Source: Anaspis maculata (taxonomy: Eukaryota > Arthropoda > Insecta > Coleoptera > Scraptiidae). Taken from it: a stretch of DNA of 64,000 bases. Positions 1-10,780 of the stretch are shown here, piece after piece (within the stretch, counting starts at the first letter, position 1; each line of letters starts with the position of its first letter). The notes under the pieces were generated by a model. The model made no database searches, had not been told where the DNA came from, and worked only from the letters and a program-made list of their open reading frames with translations. Made by a program: the position numbers and the translations under genes. The DNA is taken from contig OX421961.1 of NCBI GenBank assembly GCA_949128115.1, forward strand, positions 120,035,050 through 120,099,049. The letters are read 5' to 3'.

Positions 1-579
1 TTACCTGCCCGGTTTAAATTGCTCATTAATGTTCAATAAAAAATCTATAAATCCAAAGAAATCACATTCAAGTACCCAGTTACTTGTCTCGTGTTTATAT
101 GAAAAGAAACAACTTAGTGGTTTATAGACTGTAATAATAATTACGTAAAATATAGGTAGGTATACCTATCCGAGAACGTTCCGTTTATCCATACACACCG
201 CAAATTGATAATTATAATCAGAAATGACCTCCAATAAAGGTGAAGTCATGTGTGAAATGAGATCAAGTATCCCATCATTTTTCTAATGCAACGTAATGGT
301 GTACTTATTTAACGTGAGAAAATGATTTCGTGTTCGAAATGAAATGAAAAAATTCCAAATTGGCCAAAAATTGTTGCAGCTAGTAGGTAATCAGGTGGGC
401 ACTCGTTTTTATTTTCCATTATTTTTTTGCGTGACGCGATGATAATTCAACGAGGAGAAAATACCCGTACAATCATTGGCTGCTAGTTTTATGCAAATGT
501 TAATATAAGATTGATCGTTACGATTTATTGGTTATTTATACACAAAATAACCATCAAATTAATTATTCCATTCATATAT
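1..579. other. AT-rich region, nothing recognised
   Basis: AT-rich sequence with no coding-like reading frame and no clear repeat. It runs up to a GGGTGTTTC motif near 582 that resembles the ends of the CAGGGTG element family seen elsewhere in the window. Confidence 0.5.
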
Positions 580-879
580 AGGGTGTTTCAGGCGATAGTA
601 GCAAAAATGTAACTGTTATTCCGTCAAAATATGACGAAAACGTATTGCATAGAACATTTTGCATCGATCGGCCTCATGACAAAAACACAGCCCTTCAAAG
701 TTCACTTTTTTCGTATTTTAAAACTTCTACGCCACTGGTTGGATTCCCTCAAAATTTGGCAGGCAGGTAGATAATTTTCGACAAACCAGCTTATGCTGAA
801 TTTAGGCCCACCCTGGACAATAATTACAATACTAGGTGCAAATATTATAAAACAAGTGAGTATGCCTTCACAATGTGAA

Positions 880-1855
880 AATTGTGAAAGTTGCATTTTT
901 TTTGTTTGTGGGCGGGAGCTGGAGGCGGCGACTAATCAAAAGTGGCCTATCTCTTCCCATTTTTAGTCAGCTATCTATATAGCGGAACAATTAGATCGCT
1001 TTGTTTTCAGGGTTATGTTTTACATTTATCTCTTACTTTGGGGGCGGCGTGTGGGAGCGGCAGAGTTTGGCAAAGAAATTCTCCCACAGTTTGAGTTGGG
1101 AGTTTCTGAATGTTTGAGGCAACATTAAAATGTAAATCAGTGGAAATTATTGAAAGATGCACTTTTTTTCTTTTGGGGGTGGAAGTTGGGGGCGGCGCCA
1201 TATCAAAAGTAGCCTATTCTTTCCCATTTTTAGTTATCCAAGTGGTTAGTTATTTTTAGTTAGTTCTTCCATATAGCGAAAGAATTAGATCGTTATGTCT
1301 TCGGGTTTATGTTTTTCATTCATCTCTCACTTGAGGGCAGCGTGTGGGGGCGGCAGCATTCAGCAAAGTAACTGTTGCACAGTTTGAGTTGGGAGTTTCT
1401 AATTTCTAAATGTAAGGGGAATATGACAATCAGTGAATATTGTGAAAGTTGTATTTTTTTCGTTTGGAGGCAGCAGCTGGAGGCGGCGGCTAATTAAAAG
1501 TGGCCTATCATTTTCCAATTTTAGTCAGCTATCAATATAGTGAAAGAATTAGATCGCTATGTCTTCAGGTTCATGTTTTACATTTATTTCTCACTTTGGG
1601 GACGGCGTGTGGGAGCGGTGGAGTTTGGCAAAGAATTTCTTGCACAAGTTGAGTCAAGAGTTTCTAATTGTTCGAGGTAACATTATCAGCTGAATCAGTG
1701 AAAATTGTTGAAAGTTGCACTTTTTTCTTTTGGGTGCGGAAGCTGGAGGCGGCGCCATATCAAAAGTAGCCTATCCTTTCCCATTTTTAGTCAGCTATTT
1801 ATATACCGAGAGAATCAGATCGCTATGTCTTCAGGTTTATGTTTTTCATTTTGAA
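880..1855. repeat. Tandem array with 558-bp higher-order period
   Basis: Four diverged units of about 270-290 bp follow one another. The landmark GAAAG before a T-run falls at 886, 1152, 1444 and 1710, so spacings alternate 266, 292, 266. Units 1 and 3 share a CGTTTG/GGCAGCAGCTGGAGGCGGCG-type head, while units 2 and 4 share a CTTTTGGG/GGCGGCGCCATATC-type head. The array is therefore AB-AB with an exact 558-bp higher-order step. GGCGGCG and GTGTGGGAGCGGC blocks make it GC-richer than its surroundings. Short ORFs in it are side effects of the repeat. Confidence 0.85.
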
Positions 1856-2187
1856 GTGATTGGGGGCGGTTTTTAGCAGTTTTTTCATGTCGGCGGCGCA
1901 TATTGAAGACGGAATGTTTCTTGGCTCAAGTTTATAAGTGGCAACCATGTATTATTCAAAAAATGAGAACACCAGAGCATCAGGTCTGCTAGAAAGTGCA
2001 ATATTATGTTATTTCAAGTTTATCAGGGGCGGTTTTCTCTATGTTGGCGGCGCAATATAGACATCCAACATAGCCTAGCCCTCCTTTGGGAGTGGCAGCT
2101 ATGTAACAGCGAAAAAATTAGAAAGCTAGGTCGTCCAGTTTGGGAGGAGTTCGAGAAACGGACGGACGGACGGACGGACGGACGGAC
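1856..2187. repeat. Degenerate GGCGG repeat tail ending in (GGAC)n
   Basis: Two related segments, near 1857 and 2021, carry GGGGGCGGTTTT...GGCGGCGCA. They continue the array, which ends in about seven to eight copies of the tetranucleotide GGAC at 2160-2187. The same microsatellite ends other dispersed repeats in this window, near 10.27 and 13.26 kb. Confidence 0.75.
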
Positions 2188-2189
2188 AA

Positions 2190-4130
2190 AGCGGTTGCAA
2201 TAGCGATTTTCATCAAGATGGAAAATGCGCTAAAAATGCTTTCCACTTTTTTAACTTCTGTGATCAAATTATTTCGTATTGTCCACGTCACGCATTCCCT
2301 CGTGGGATTGGTCAGTTTTTTCTGGCACTTCACTAACCCAATCACGTTATTATAGGAGGCTTGGCGAAACACGTGTCATTTGTGCATAAAATCAAACAGT
2401 TGTGTGGAGAGACTTTCGCGTGTGTGAGGCAGATTATCAGGCAACTAGGTAATTACCTACAGGGTGTTTCAATGACGTTGCGCCAATCTACAGGGTTTTT
2501 TCAAATCTGAATTTTCAAACGGTGAAATGTCGCAGTTGGTGTTTGAAAAAATGGTGAATTTGACAGGTGATTGGTAGGTTGTGCCGAAAAGTGGCTCTTG
2601 ATGATTGGATCGAGGATTGGACATAGATCCGAGGTTTATGGTAATGCAGCTTATAAGTAGCTGAATGTCGGCTCGTTAAATAAGACATTTGAATGAATAC
2701 TTGAATAAGTTATGATCCATAAAAAAAGTTAACAACAAAGAAGCTGTAATCTCACGTGCTGCATAAAAATGACACTTGCTAACTTGCGGACGATTCGCTA
2801 CATTATTATTGGTTATTATTACGTATTCAACTCGAAAGGTCAATCAACGCTGGCTTGATGCAAACTTTCTGGCTAGATTTCGACGAGTTTGACGAGGACT
2901 TCATCAGATGTCGTGCTTCATTCATCTCGCTGTCCAGTTTGCTCTTTGCGAGGCAAAGGCGGCGCCGGCGTGCTTTTCGCCTATTAATCTGCTCGTATGT
3001 CCGATAGATTCACGTTTCAAAACATCTACATTTTGTACGTGTCAAAGGTTTTTTTTCGTGATTAATTCAAAAATTTCTGGTTCTTAGTATGCTGGTTCTG
3101 ACAGCTTTCAAGTGTCACTTTTTTGTACGCCGCTGTCACTTTGTCACTAGTCACTAGTTGTTCTCCAGTTTTCTATTTTATTTCCGCTTCACAGTTTCTA
3201 TTTAAGTTTGTCTTATCTTGCCAGTTTTTTAATGCGATATTCACCTAAACCATGTCAGTTTCCGCCTAAAGCGCTAAACTCAGGTTCGACTAAAAATAGA
3301 CAATTTTACAGCCTTGGTACACAAATAACTACATACATATTTTTTTAATAAAAATTTATTGTTTCTAACTTTGCACATTTTTAAAGCAATGTTTTTGTTT
3401 ACTCACTTATATTGTTCCATTGATGCGTATGCAAAGCAGATAATGCCGAAAATTTCAAGGCTTACATACATTTGCAATCTGCACGCTTCAGGAAGATTTC
3501 AGAAAGACTGCAAGTCGCAAGTCAGATTCTTTCTTTTTTTAGCAAAAAGGTACTCAAGTCATTCCTTCTCATTTCATTATATATTTATCGCTAAATACTC
3601 TTTTACAAAGGTAAATAATTGAACTTATCAGTTTGCATATTTTATTTATATGCAAGAATAAAATGTGACATGAGTGCTGAGAAGTACAAATTGTGTCATT
3701 TGTAGTGTTGTCAGCGCTTTCACAACAATCGCTTATTAAAGCGGACCATACTCGTGGTAGGTACAGGTAGGTCTTTTGCTTTGTTTTCAGTTTTTCCACG
3801 CAACACCTGTTTTTGTGTAGTAACTACTTAGGTAATTAAAATGTCAAACCAGCTGGCTTTGGTGCTGAATCTTGATTTGATGCAGACACGTCAGCTGATG
3901 GGATTTTGTGCTAGGTTATGGTTTTTGTTGGCTCTCTCCTAAACTGTGCCAAGTCAGTTTTATTTGTTGTTTGTTTTAGGTGAACAAGACAGCGTTTTCG
4001 AATCACTAGCACCGAGCTAGTTCAACTTAAAAATGGCTCACTGATTGGCCAGGGATTTTCGAGAACCAATCGAATCCCCTGATTTTCCATCTGAACTGGT
4101 TCGGTTCTAGTGGGTTGAAAACGCTACTAG
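2190..4130. other. Intergenic or intronic AT-rich region
   Basis: No supported gene. A CAGGGTGTTTC motif at 2461 looks like a single end of the CAGGGTG element family. The rest has only short ORFs with unbiased codon use. Confidence 0.45.
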
Positions 4131-4134
4131 TGTA

Positions 4135-4343
4135 CAGTTGGGAGCGAAATGTTTCATACGGCACCGCTAGAAAGTCGGCTGGATTTCAGAAATGTGAGCT
4201 TCTTGGATTGTTCTTGAATGCCAGTTCTGATTAGAGATTGATCGTTATCAAAACTGGCATTCAAGAACGATCCAAGCAGGTATCATTTCTGAATTCCAGC
4301 CGACTTTCTAGCGGTGCCGTATGAATCATTTCGCTCCCAACTG
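4135..4343. mobile_element. MITE with long inverted repeats, Tc1/mariner-like TA target
   Basis: A 209-bp near-palindrome. Its ends read TA|CAGTTGGGAGCGAAAT and ATTTCGCTCCCAACTG|TA, with a TA dinucleotide outside each end (4133-4134 and 4344-4345). The arms are about 95 bp each and the central loop is about 20 bp. The TA duplication and absence of coding sequence fit a non-autonomous Tc1/mariner-superfamily MITE. The family assignment is inference. Confidence 0.8.
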
Positions 4344-4650
4344 TACATTCTGCAATTTTTGAACAAAGAAGTCAACAGTTGAATTACCAATGAAAACGAA
4401 TCCAAAATTATTATAAGCAATCCTACCTTGGCATTTGACCGATCAATTTCTGTAAAAAAATGAGACTGTTGTATTGATAGTATGCTGTCTGTATCCGTTC
4501 GATCCCCCAGATGCTTTCACAATCAATCTAATCAAAATATCTGACTTGAATGGATTTCTTTGAAATTCGAGAAGATAAAGAGTTACAGCTGTCTTTATTT
4601 AAATCATTTTTATTCGAAAATTATTTTCGATGAGCACAGCGATCTCTCAC

Positions 4651-4886
4651 CTCTGCCTTCCAGAAACTGATTGTTGAAGTCCTGCTCCCCCTGGGTGTCC
4701 AGCTGGTCGTCGTCCAGAGTGAACAGGTTGTCCAAGATCGATACACTGCTGGGCGACGGTCCTTGTCCTTTGCTGACGTAATTGGCGCACCTGTACAGCA
4801 AGTACCAGATGTCGGTCTGTCCCAGCACCCAGGCCAGAGCGTGTCGGCCTGCGTTCAGCCCGGCTTGCTCAGCACCCAGCATCACT
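4651..4886 (-). CDS. Unidentified protein-coding exon (minus strand)
   Basis: The protein is not recognised. One minus-strand frame from about 4886 down to 4651 shows strong G/C preference at third codon positions, unlike the AT-rich surroundings. It contains AGLNAGRHALAWVLG, then TDIWYLLYRCANYVS, then an acidic LFTLDDDQLDTQGEQDF stretch. An excellent donor (GCAGAG|GTGAGAG) closes the exon at 4651. If that donor is not used, the frame runs to a stop at 4610, with AATAAA signals just beyond (near 4590-4615), so a terminal exon is also possible. The upstream edge is unclear. The best acceptor (TTGTGATTGTTGCAG, exon from 4977) leaves an in-frame TGA about 18 bases before the coding-like part. 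A different frame from that acceptor is open and Cys/Lys-rich (CFCGKKCVAKEELPPVQF) and stops within this exon. Confidence 0.5.
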
Positions 4887-5040
4887 CGCAGTGGTACCAG
4901 TCAAACTGTCATCAGTCCTTGGAAATTGCACCGGTGGCAGTTCCTCCTTGGCGACGCACTTTTTTCCACAGAAACACCTGCAACAATCACAAGAGGTTCA
5001 GAGGTAGAGTTCGATAAACGAAAGCTTCAAATACATAACA

Positions 5041-5740
5041 CAGGGTGTTTCAAATTAACTGCAACAGAATCGGTTGTGTCACCCCAAAACTTTTCCGGTT
5101 AGCATACAGAAACCTATGGAAATTTTTGTTCGAAACGTCCCTTCGGGTGGGAAGTTGAAATTAGAGAGAAAGATTGAGAAAATAAGGATTGAAAAATTAG
5201 GATTTTCCGGAAAACCCCAGACCTTTTTCCAAATAATCTAAGTGTAAAAATCGTCAATTATAGCTTCACTTTGAGCTCAATCATTAAAAGTCCGGTCTCG
5301 ATAATCCAGGCCGGTTTTACATTTTCAACCAGAAAATTCCCGAGAAATTGGAAATAAGAATGGTTGGAAAATGTTCTAAAACCAGTCCATCTCTCGTTAA
5401 ACAAAAAAATGGTGAAAATCTGTTCTCGGGATGAAAAGTTGGAAAATGTGCAGTTTTTCCAGAGAGGAAAACTCGGAAATCATGGGTCCGATTTCGAAAC
5501 ATTTTTCCTCCAAAAATTAAGTCAATATCCAACTTCCATTCCCGGCATGTCTGCACCTAAGATGAATATTTCGTGGGGTTCACCGCATGTCAGAGTTTGC
5601 ACAGCGGTTTTTTCAAATTCACGGAATGTGCAAATTTTATTTTGAAAAAATACCGTCAGACAACCGGTACTGTGTCGATTTTGAAAATGAGTCTTCACGA
5701 CGCCCAATTCAATCTACTTTCGATATCAGTTGGAATTAAA
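5041..5740. repeat. Left block of a composite dispersed repeat
   Basis: Begins at a CAGGGTGTTTC end (5043). Segments at about 5310-5440 (TTCCCGAGAAATTGG...AATGGTGAAAATC) and 5640-5700 (TGTGTCGATTTTGAAAATG) recur at 53.6-53.7 kb (reverse orientation) and 54.2 kb. This marks a dispersed family. No coding potential was seen. Confidence 0.6.
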
Positions 5741-7855
5741 AAAAAGTTGATCCCTATATTTTTCATAGCTTTCAGAATTCCAGAAACCCCCATTTTGCAA
5801 ACTTGTGTTATCAAGATCCCCACTGGACCCCAGTGTGATTTGAAGCCCTGCTATGCCCCCTTGTATTTCCTGTGACTTCCGGAGCAGCAAGCAGCGTTGT
5901 GCCATTATGTCATATTCGGAGCCTTACTGGGCCCCTTTGTTTCTTAAAATGTGATCAAAGCTCTGATAAGTCCCAGAGCTGACAGGCTTCCAGAGAAAAT
6001 ACGTACCAATAAGCCTATTTTATTATACAGATCTTCAGTAGGCCCTCTTGTGTCTTTAACATCAATTGAAGCTCTGTTGGGCCCCCTTTTATTTTTCCGA
6101 AGATTTCGGAACATTAGTGAACCCCTTGTCAGGGGCGGACTTGGCTTTCGTGGCGCCCTAGGCATGACTGAATTGGCCGCCCCTTCCCCTTAGAGAGGTG
6201 TGTTCCAGAGAATTAGTTTGTGTTTATATTCTTGGAGCTCTAACTGCTGTTAATGATAATAAGTGGTCTTTCATCAATAGTTCACACAAATAACAAAAAT
6301 TCAACAGAAAAAAATTATGCGAACGCGATTTTTGTGGAATAAAAATGGAGCCGCGCATTTTTTTTTCAAGAAGACGATGTCGATACCGCCCCCTTGGATC
6401 TGCCGCCCTAGGCACGTGCCTACTTTGCCTATTGCCAAATTCACCCCTGCCCCTTGTGCCTTCATGTGATATTCAGCCTCCTATCGGGCCCCCTTGCGTC
6501 CTCAAGTGCCGTTATGGGTTTCATAGCTTTCAGAATTCCATTAAGCCCTCTTTCATCATCTTCTGTTATCCAGAGCTGCATTGGGCCCTCTTCTTGTGTC
6601 TTCAATGTAATTTGAGGACCTGCTGAGTCCCCTTGTATTTTCCGTTACTTTCGGAGCACTAAGCACCCTTGTGCCGTCATGTCATTAGGAGCCCTATTGG
6701 TCGGAGCATTAGTTAGTCTCTTGTGTCTTTATATAATATTCTGACCCTGGTTGCCCCCCACCCCCTGTGTCTGCAAATGTAGTTTTAATTAGCCCCGTCA
6801 TGTTTTTTCATGGCTTTCAGGGTATCAGTAAGCTCAAAGGTAAGCCCATTTTGCCATCTTTTGTTAAACAGAACTTCCGCGGGCTCCATTGTGTCGTCTA
6901 TATCATTTGAAATCATGCTGCATCCCCTAGCATTTCTCCGTGGGTCATGGAGCTCCATCAGGCTCCCCTTGTGCCCTAATGTATCGTTTGGACCTTTGAT
7001 GAGCCTCCTTATACTTTTCGTAGCTTTCAGAATTCCAGTAAGCCCCTTTGTTGCCCTAGTTGCCCTCTAAGGGCCCCCTTGCCTCTTCAACGTCTTTGAA
7101 AGCCCTGCTGAGCCCTATAGCATTTTCCCGTGGCTTACGGAGCTCTGTCGGGTTCCCTAGTGCCCTCATGTATCGTTTGGAACCCTGATGAGCTTTCTTT
7201 TTTTGTAGCCTTCAAAATTCCAGTGAGCCCCCTTGTGCCTTTTTGCGCTGTTGTAAGGCCCTAGTGATCCTTCGTGGGCCCCCATTGTTTCTTCAACGTC
7301 TTTTGAGACCCCGCTGAGCCCCCTTAATTTTTTGTGTGTCTTTTGGAGCATTAGTGAGTTTCTTGTGCTTCCATGTGATATGCGAAGCCCTATCGGCCCC
7401 CTTGTGTCCGAAAGCGTAGTTTGAAGCCCCAATTAGCGCCCTTATGTTTTTCCACAGCCAGCGATCTGAATTCAAGCAAACTTCATTGGACCCCCTTGTT
7501 TCTTCAACGTGTTTTGAAGCCCTGCTGAGCCTTACATTTTCCCTGACTTCTGGTTCATAAATAGGCACCTTGTGTTTCCATGTGATGTTTGGAGCCCTAT
7601 CGAGCCCCCTTGTGTTTCTCAAGTGTGGTTTAGGGCCTTAATTAGCCCACTTATTTTTTTCTTGACTCTCGGAGTACTACAGTGAGCCCCCTCTTGCCTT
7701 GTTTTGTTTAGAGAGCTCCATTAGGCCCCCTTATGTCCTCAATATAGTATGAAGCCCTGCTGAGCCTCTGCTTTTTTCCGTGGCTTCGGAGCTCTATCGG
7801 GCTCCCTTTTGTCCTTATGTGTAGTTTGGAGCCCTGATGAGCCCCTATGTGTCAA
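5740..7855. repeat. Degenerate tandem array of GCCCCCTTGT units
   Basis: About 2.1 kb of imperfect repeats, in which a core like GAGCCCCCTTGTGTCTTCAA recurs roughly every 55-60 bases. It alternates with AGCCCTGCTGAG and CTTTCAGAATTCCAGTAAG segments. The plus strand is pyrimidine-rich in the cores. Reverse-orientation relatives lie at 23.37-24.60 kb, 28.87-29.04 kb and 53.34-53.58 kb. An unrelated-looking interruption at about 6180-6420 is bordered by CCGCCC-type motifs. The ORFs in both strands are repeat artefacts with no consistent codon bias. Confidence 0.8.
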
Positions 7856-7881
7856 TTGTCCGGCCACGCATCAAGAAATGT

Positions 7882-8028
7882 CGTTCGAGAATTGTCCGTG
7901 CGACGAATTCTCCACGCGACGAATTGTCCGGGCGACGAATTGTCCGCGCGACGAATTGTCCGTGCGACGAATTGTCCGCGACGAATTTCCCGCGACAAAT
8001 GGTCCGTGCGACGAATTGTCCTAGAACC
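7882..8028. repeat. 16-bp tandem repeat GCGACGAATTGTCCGC
   Basis: About eight or nine copies of a 16-bp unit (GCGACGAATTGTCCGC with variants). The later copies are shortened to GCGACGAATTTCCC and GCGACAAATGGTCC. It directly follows the GCCCCCTTGT array. The same motif occurs once in reverse orientation at about 23311-23336, again next to the array. With no spacers it is not a CRISPR array. Overlapping ORFs here are repeat translations. Confidence 0.9.
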
Positions 8029-8216
8029 ATTTGACTCGACCCAATTTGGTTCCAATTCATAGGATAGATTTTGAATAATTAAATGGTAAAGTTTTAAACT
8101 TTGACATTTTTTATTATTTGACAGGTAACAGATATGGCAATACTTTTAACTCTTCTTAATACAGTGTTTCAATGGCTTCCAAATGACATACTGCAAGTCG
8201 AGTTCCGTGAGATATA

Positions 8217-8429
8217 ATAGTCGTGACAATTTATCAAGCGATGTACGTCAACGGACGGTTCATTCGTTCATTTCAACATTTGGCACATATCTTTTTCTCA
8301 TTTTTTTTACAGAATACCAGAGTAATACCATTGAAGTATATTTTATTTTGAGAAAAATGAGTAAAAATATGTTTCTTGAGTTGCAATGAGCGAATGAACC
8401 GATGACGTTTGCTAAATTGTCGCGACTAT
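8217..8429. mobile_element. Foldback MITE with about 95-bp arms
   Basis: Near-palindromic element. The left arm, starting ATAGTCGTGACAATTTATC at 8217, is mirrored by the right arm ending in AAATTGTCGCGACTAT at 8429. Matching interior blocks are GGTTCATTCG/CGAATGAACC. No transposase is present. Its ends carry TA on both sides, which would fit a TA target, but the edge is imprecise. Confidence 0.7.
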
Positions 8430-8489
8430 AGCTCCTGACATTTGTTGATAGTGACAGTTCTATATTTGAGAGATGACAGCCAAAAACTA

Positions 8490-8660
8490 ATGGCCTTATT
8501 TCACGGACCAAGAATAGCCCAGGCTTTTTAGCATTTAACATGAAACAAATTAATCCACGTGCAATCTTCACGGTATCGTACCCACTTAACCTTACTAAAC
8601 AACATACTAAAAGTCCCCAACTTTCCTCCGTGTGCGTCATAATTTTTGAGGGGGGGGGGT
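8490..8660 (-). repeat. Dispersed repeat, copy 1 (inverse of 13.95 kb)
   Basis: The reverse complement shares AATGACGCACACGG-type sequence, GAAAGTTGGGGACTTTT and a following GACCGTG...AAAAAGCCTGGGCTA segment with 13945-14115 on the plus strand. The two are diverged copies of one dispersed repeat. A run of nine to ten Gs lies at about 8652-8660. Confidence 0.65.
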
Positions 8661-9836
8661 GGGTAAAAACTTTCATTAAAAAAATTCTAGGACAAGAGTA
8701 ATCTAGTCATTGGCTTCAAATTTATTATATTTGGATACAGTGGGTTATAAGTGAAACTTATTGACAAACTAGATGTCTATGGTTCCCGTGAGGGAAGCTC
8801 GGAAGGGGGGCAATTGGTGACCTATGCAAGAAATTTGGTTTTCAATAATATTGAGACAATACTGGCATGTTGGGTATCGTTTCCCACTGAATTTGACCTT
8901 GCAAATCCGATTATGACATTTAAATTCTGTTAAAAAAATTTTTTGAGCAATTTTTGGCAGAAAAACGTGATTTTGGGACCAAAATAAAGTCGGTTTTTCA
9001 ATTTGGGTTATTTTTGCGTTTTATGCAATAATCATTTGGATTTAAGATTGGGTGAATTATATGGACTTTTTTGCATAAGACTATCATATCATAAACGCGA
9101 CGTAAGTGGTTATACAAGGTGAGAAAAATAATTTATTGAAAAAAATGGCGAAGTCCTAAATGTCACTCAAAAATATCTCCGCGCAGTTGAAAAAAATGTA
9201 TTGTAGCTGTAATATGGCTTTGATTTCATCTTTCAAGGTTTCTTCTTGTAGCCAAAACAATTCTCTAGCTTCCGAAAAAAGAACGCTCTACATTGAAATA
9301 ATAATAATATAACAACAGCAACTTTCCCGCGGGTATAGCCACATTTTTCAGTTTCAAGCTGGCTTACACCGCACATCAAACCAATTCGATTTTATAGTAT
9401 TCAAGAAATGATAATTATGTCGAATGCCTGATGTAAATGCGTGAAATAGTTGCAGTTATCCATCCTATTCAAAATTTTGAACATTGATGTATTCAACGTG
9501 AAAATATCGTAAATTAAAAATCCACAATTTTCAAGAGCAAATCATCATTTTTTTCAAATCAAAAATGCTCACAATCTTTCCAAAACAGAGCTTCAACATT
9601 ATATTTACATATTAATAATGTATTGGAAGTCTAGCACAGCACAGGAAGATTTTTATAGCCATGCTCTGCAAAAAATATCGAATAATTATTATTATATATA
9701 ATCTCAAGTTTACTAGTAGTAAAAAAAAATCCCATCTAGCTTACCATCCGTACTCTTAGCTTATTTTGTCCAATATATTAGTTTCGTTAAAACTCGTCTG
9801 TTGATTTCCAAACAATAAGTCGATAGTTACCTCGAA
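8661..9836. other. AT-rich region, nothing recognised
   Basis: AT-rich (about 70 percent by eye) with no codon bias or clear internal repeat. It contains ordinary T- and A-rich stretches and short ATT microsatellites near 9690. Confidence 0.45.
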
Positions 9837-10780
9837 TACCTACCGATAGTACCTATACCCATCTAAAATAATAGCTAAGTTATCTAGCACCTAAAGGGAC
9901 TAAATACATAAGTTTATAAAAATAACAGATCGTCCTTAGGGTCATAGTCAACAAGGTGGGGTGGACTCTTACATGTTGTGCCCCTACATAACTTACTTAC
10001 ACATCTGCGAACAAGACAAGGAAGATCGCCTGCATCTATATTTTAGACCGCAGTCCTTCTTGCAGTTGCAAGACACTATCTTCAAAAGAGTCTCCGGAGC
10101 TGGAGGAAGATGCGTCTTGACGGGGACCAACTACACGTGGGTGCTCCCGCGTAGCCCACCGTGTTGTTTGTTTGCACCTAGAGTACCTTAGCTATTATTA
10201 TCTAGCGAAAACCAGAGGTTAATCCGAGGTCTAGGAGCCGCGATATTGCGTGAAATGACAGACACACAGACGGACGGACGGACGGACGGACGGACGAATA
10301 ATGAAATAAAATATCTTTGTTGTTTGTCTATCTAAAGTACCTAAGCTATCATCTAGCAAAAACCCAAGCGCAATCCGAAGTTTAGTAGCTGAGATATTGC
10401 CGGACACTGCAGACGGCAATAACAAGAACAAACTATAAAAACATGATGCACAAAGAGGAAAATTGAGAAACTGTACCTAGTACCTACTTATACGAGTACT
10501 ACCAGACCAGATTCAGTCAGTACGATGCTGTGCATATTGAACGTAGAATCAATTATTACAGATCAAAGTCTAGGTTAATAATGTTGAAGTGATTTTCCCC
10601 AAATAATGCGTTTGACGTAACTTCATAGAATCCTTATTGCAATTGCTGGACAATTCACAATGGAGCTAAAAGATACGTCATTTTGAAGCTAAAACTGTAG
10701 GGAATCTACTGCATATAATAATACCAAGTGATATTAAGTGGTCGATGCAAAAGTAAAATGTTAACTGGAGCATAAGAAAA
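9837..10780. repeat. 944-bp direct repeat, copy 1 (left flank of LINE)
   Basis: This 944-bp segment recurs at 12825-13768 at a constant offset of 2988 bases. I saw no difference wherever I compared the two. It includes a (GGAC)n tract at about 10269-10296 and an internal degenerate duplication (TACCTTAGCTATTATTATCTAGCGAAAACC and TACCTAAGCTATCATCTAGCAAAAACC types). Its right edge abuts the 5'-truncated LINE exactly. It encodes nothing convincing; the 76- and 66-codon frames in it are non-coding by composition. Confidence 0.9.

Noticed and set aside
7809..8062. Overlapping ORFs on both strands with RRIVRATNCP-type repeats, or a CRISPR-like array
   Set aside because: They come from the 16-bp tandem repeat. 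There are no unique spacers between units and the genome is eukaryotic.
9961..10191. 76-codon ORF present twice in the window
   Set aside because: The duplication is part of the 944-bp direct repeat, so its repetition is not evidence of selection; codon use is unbiased.
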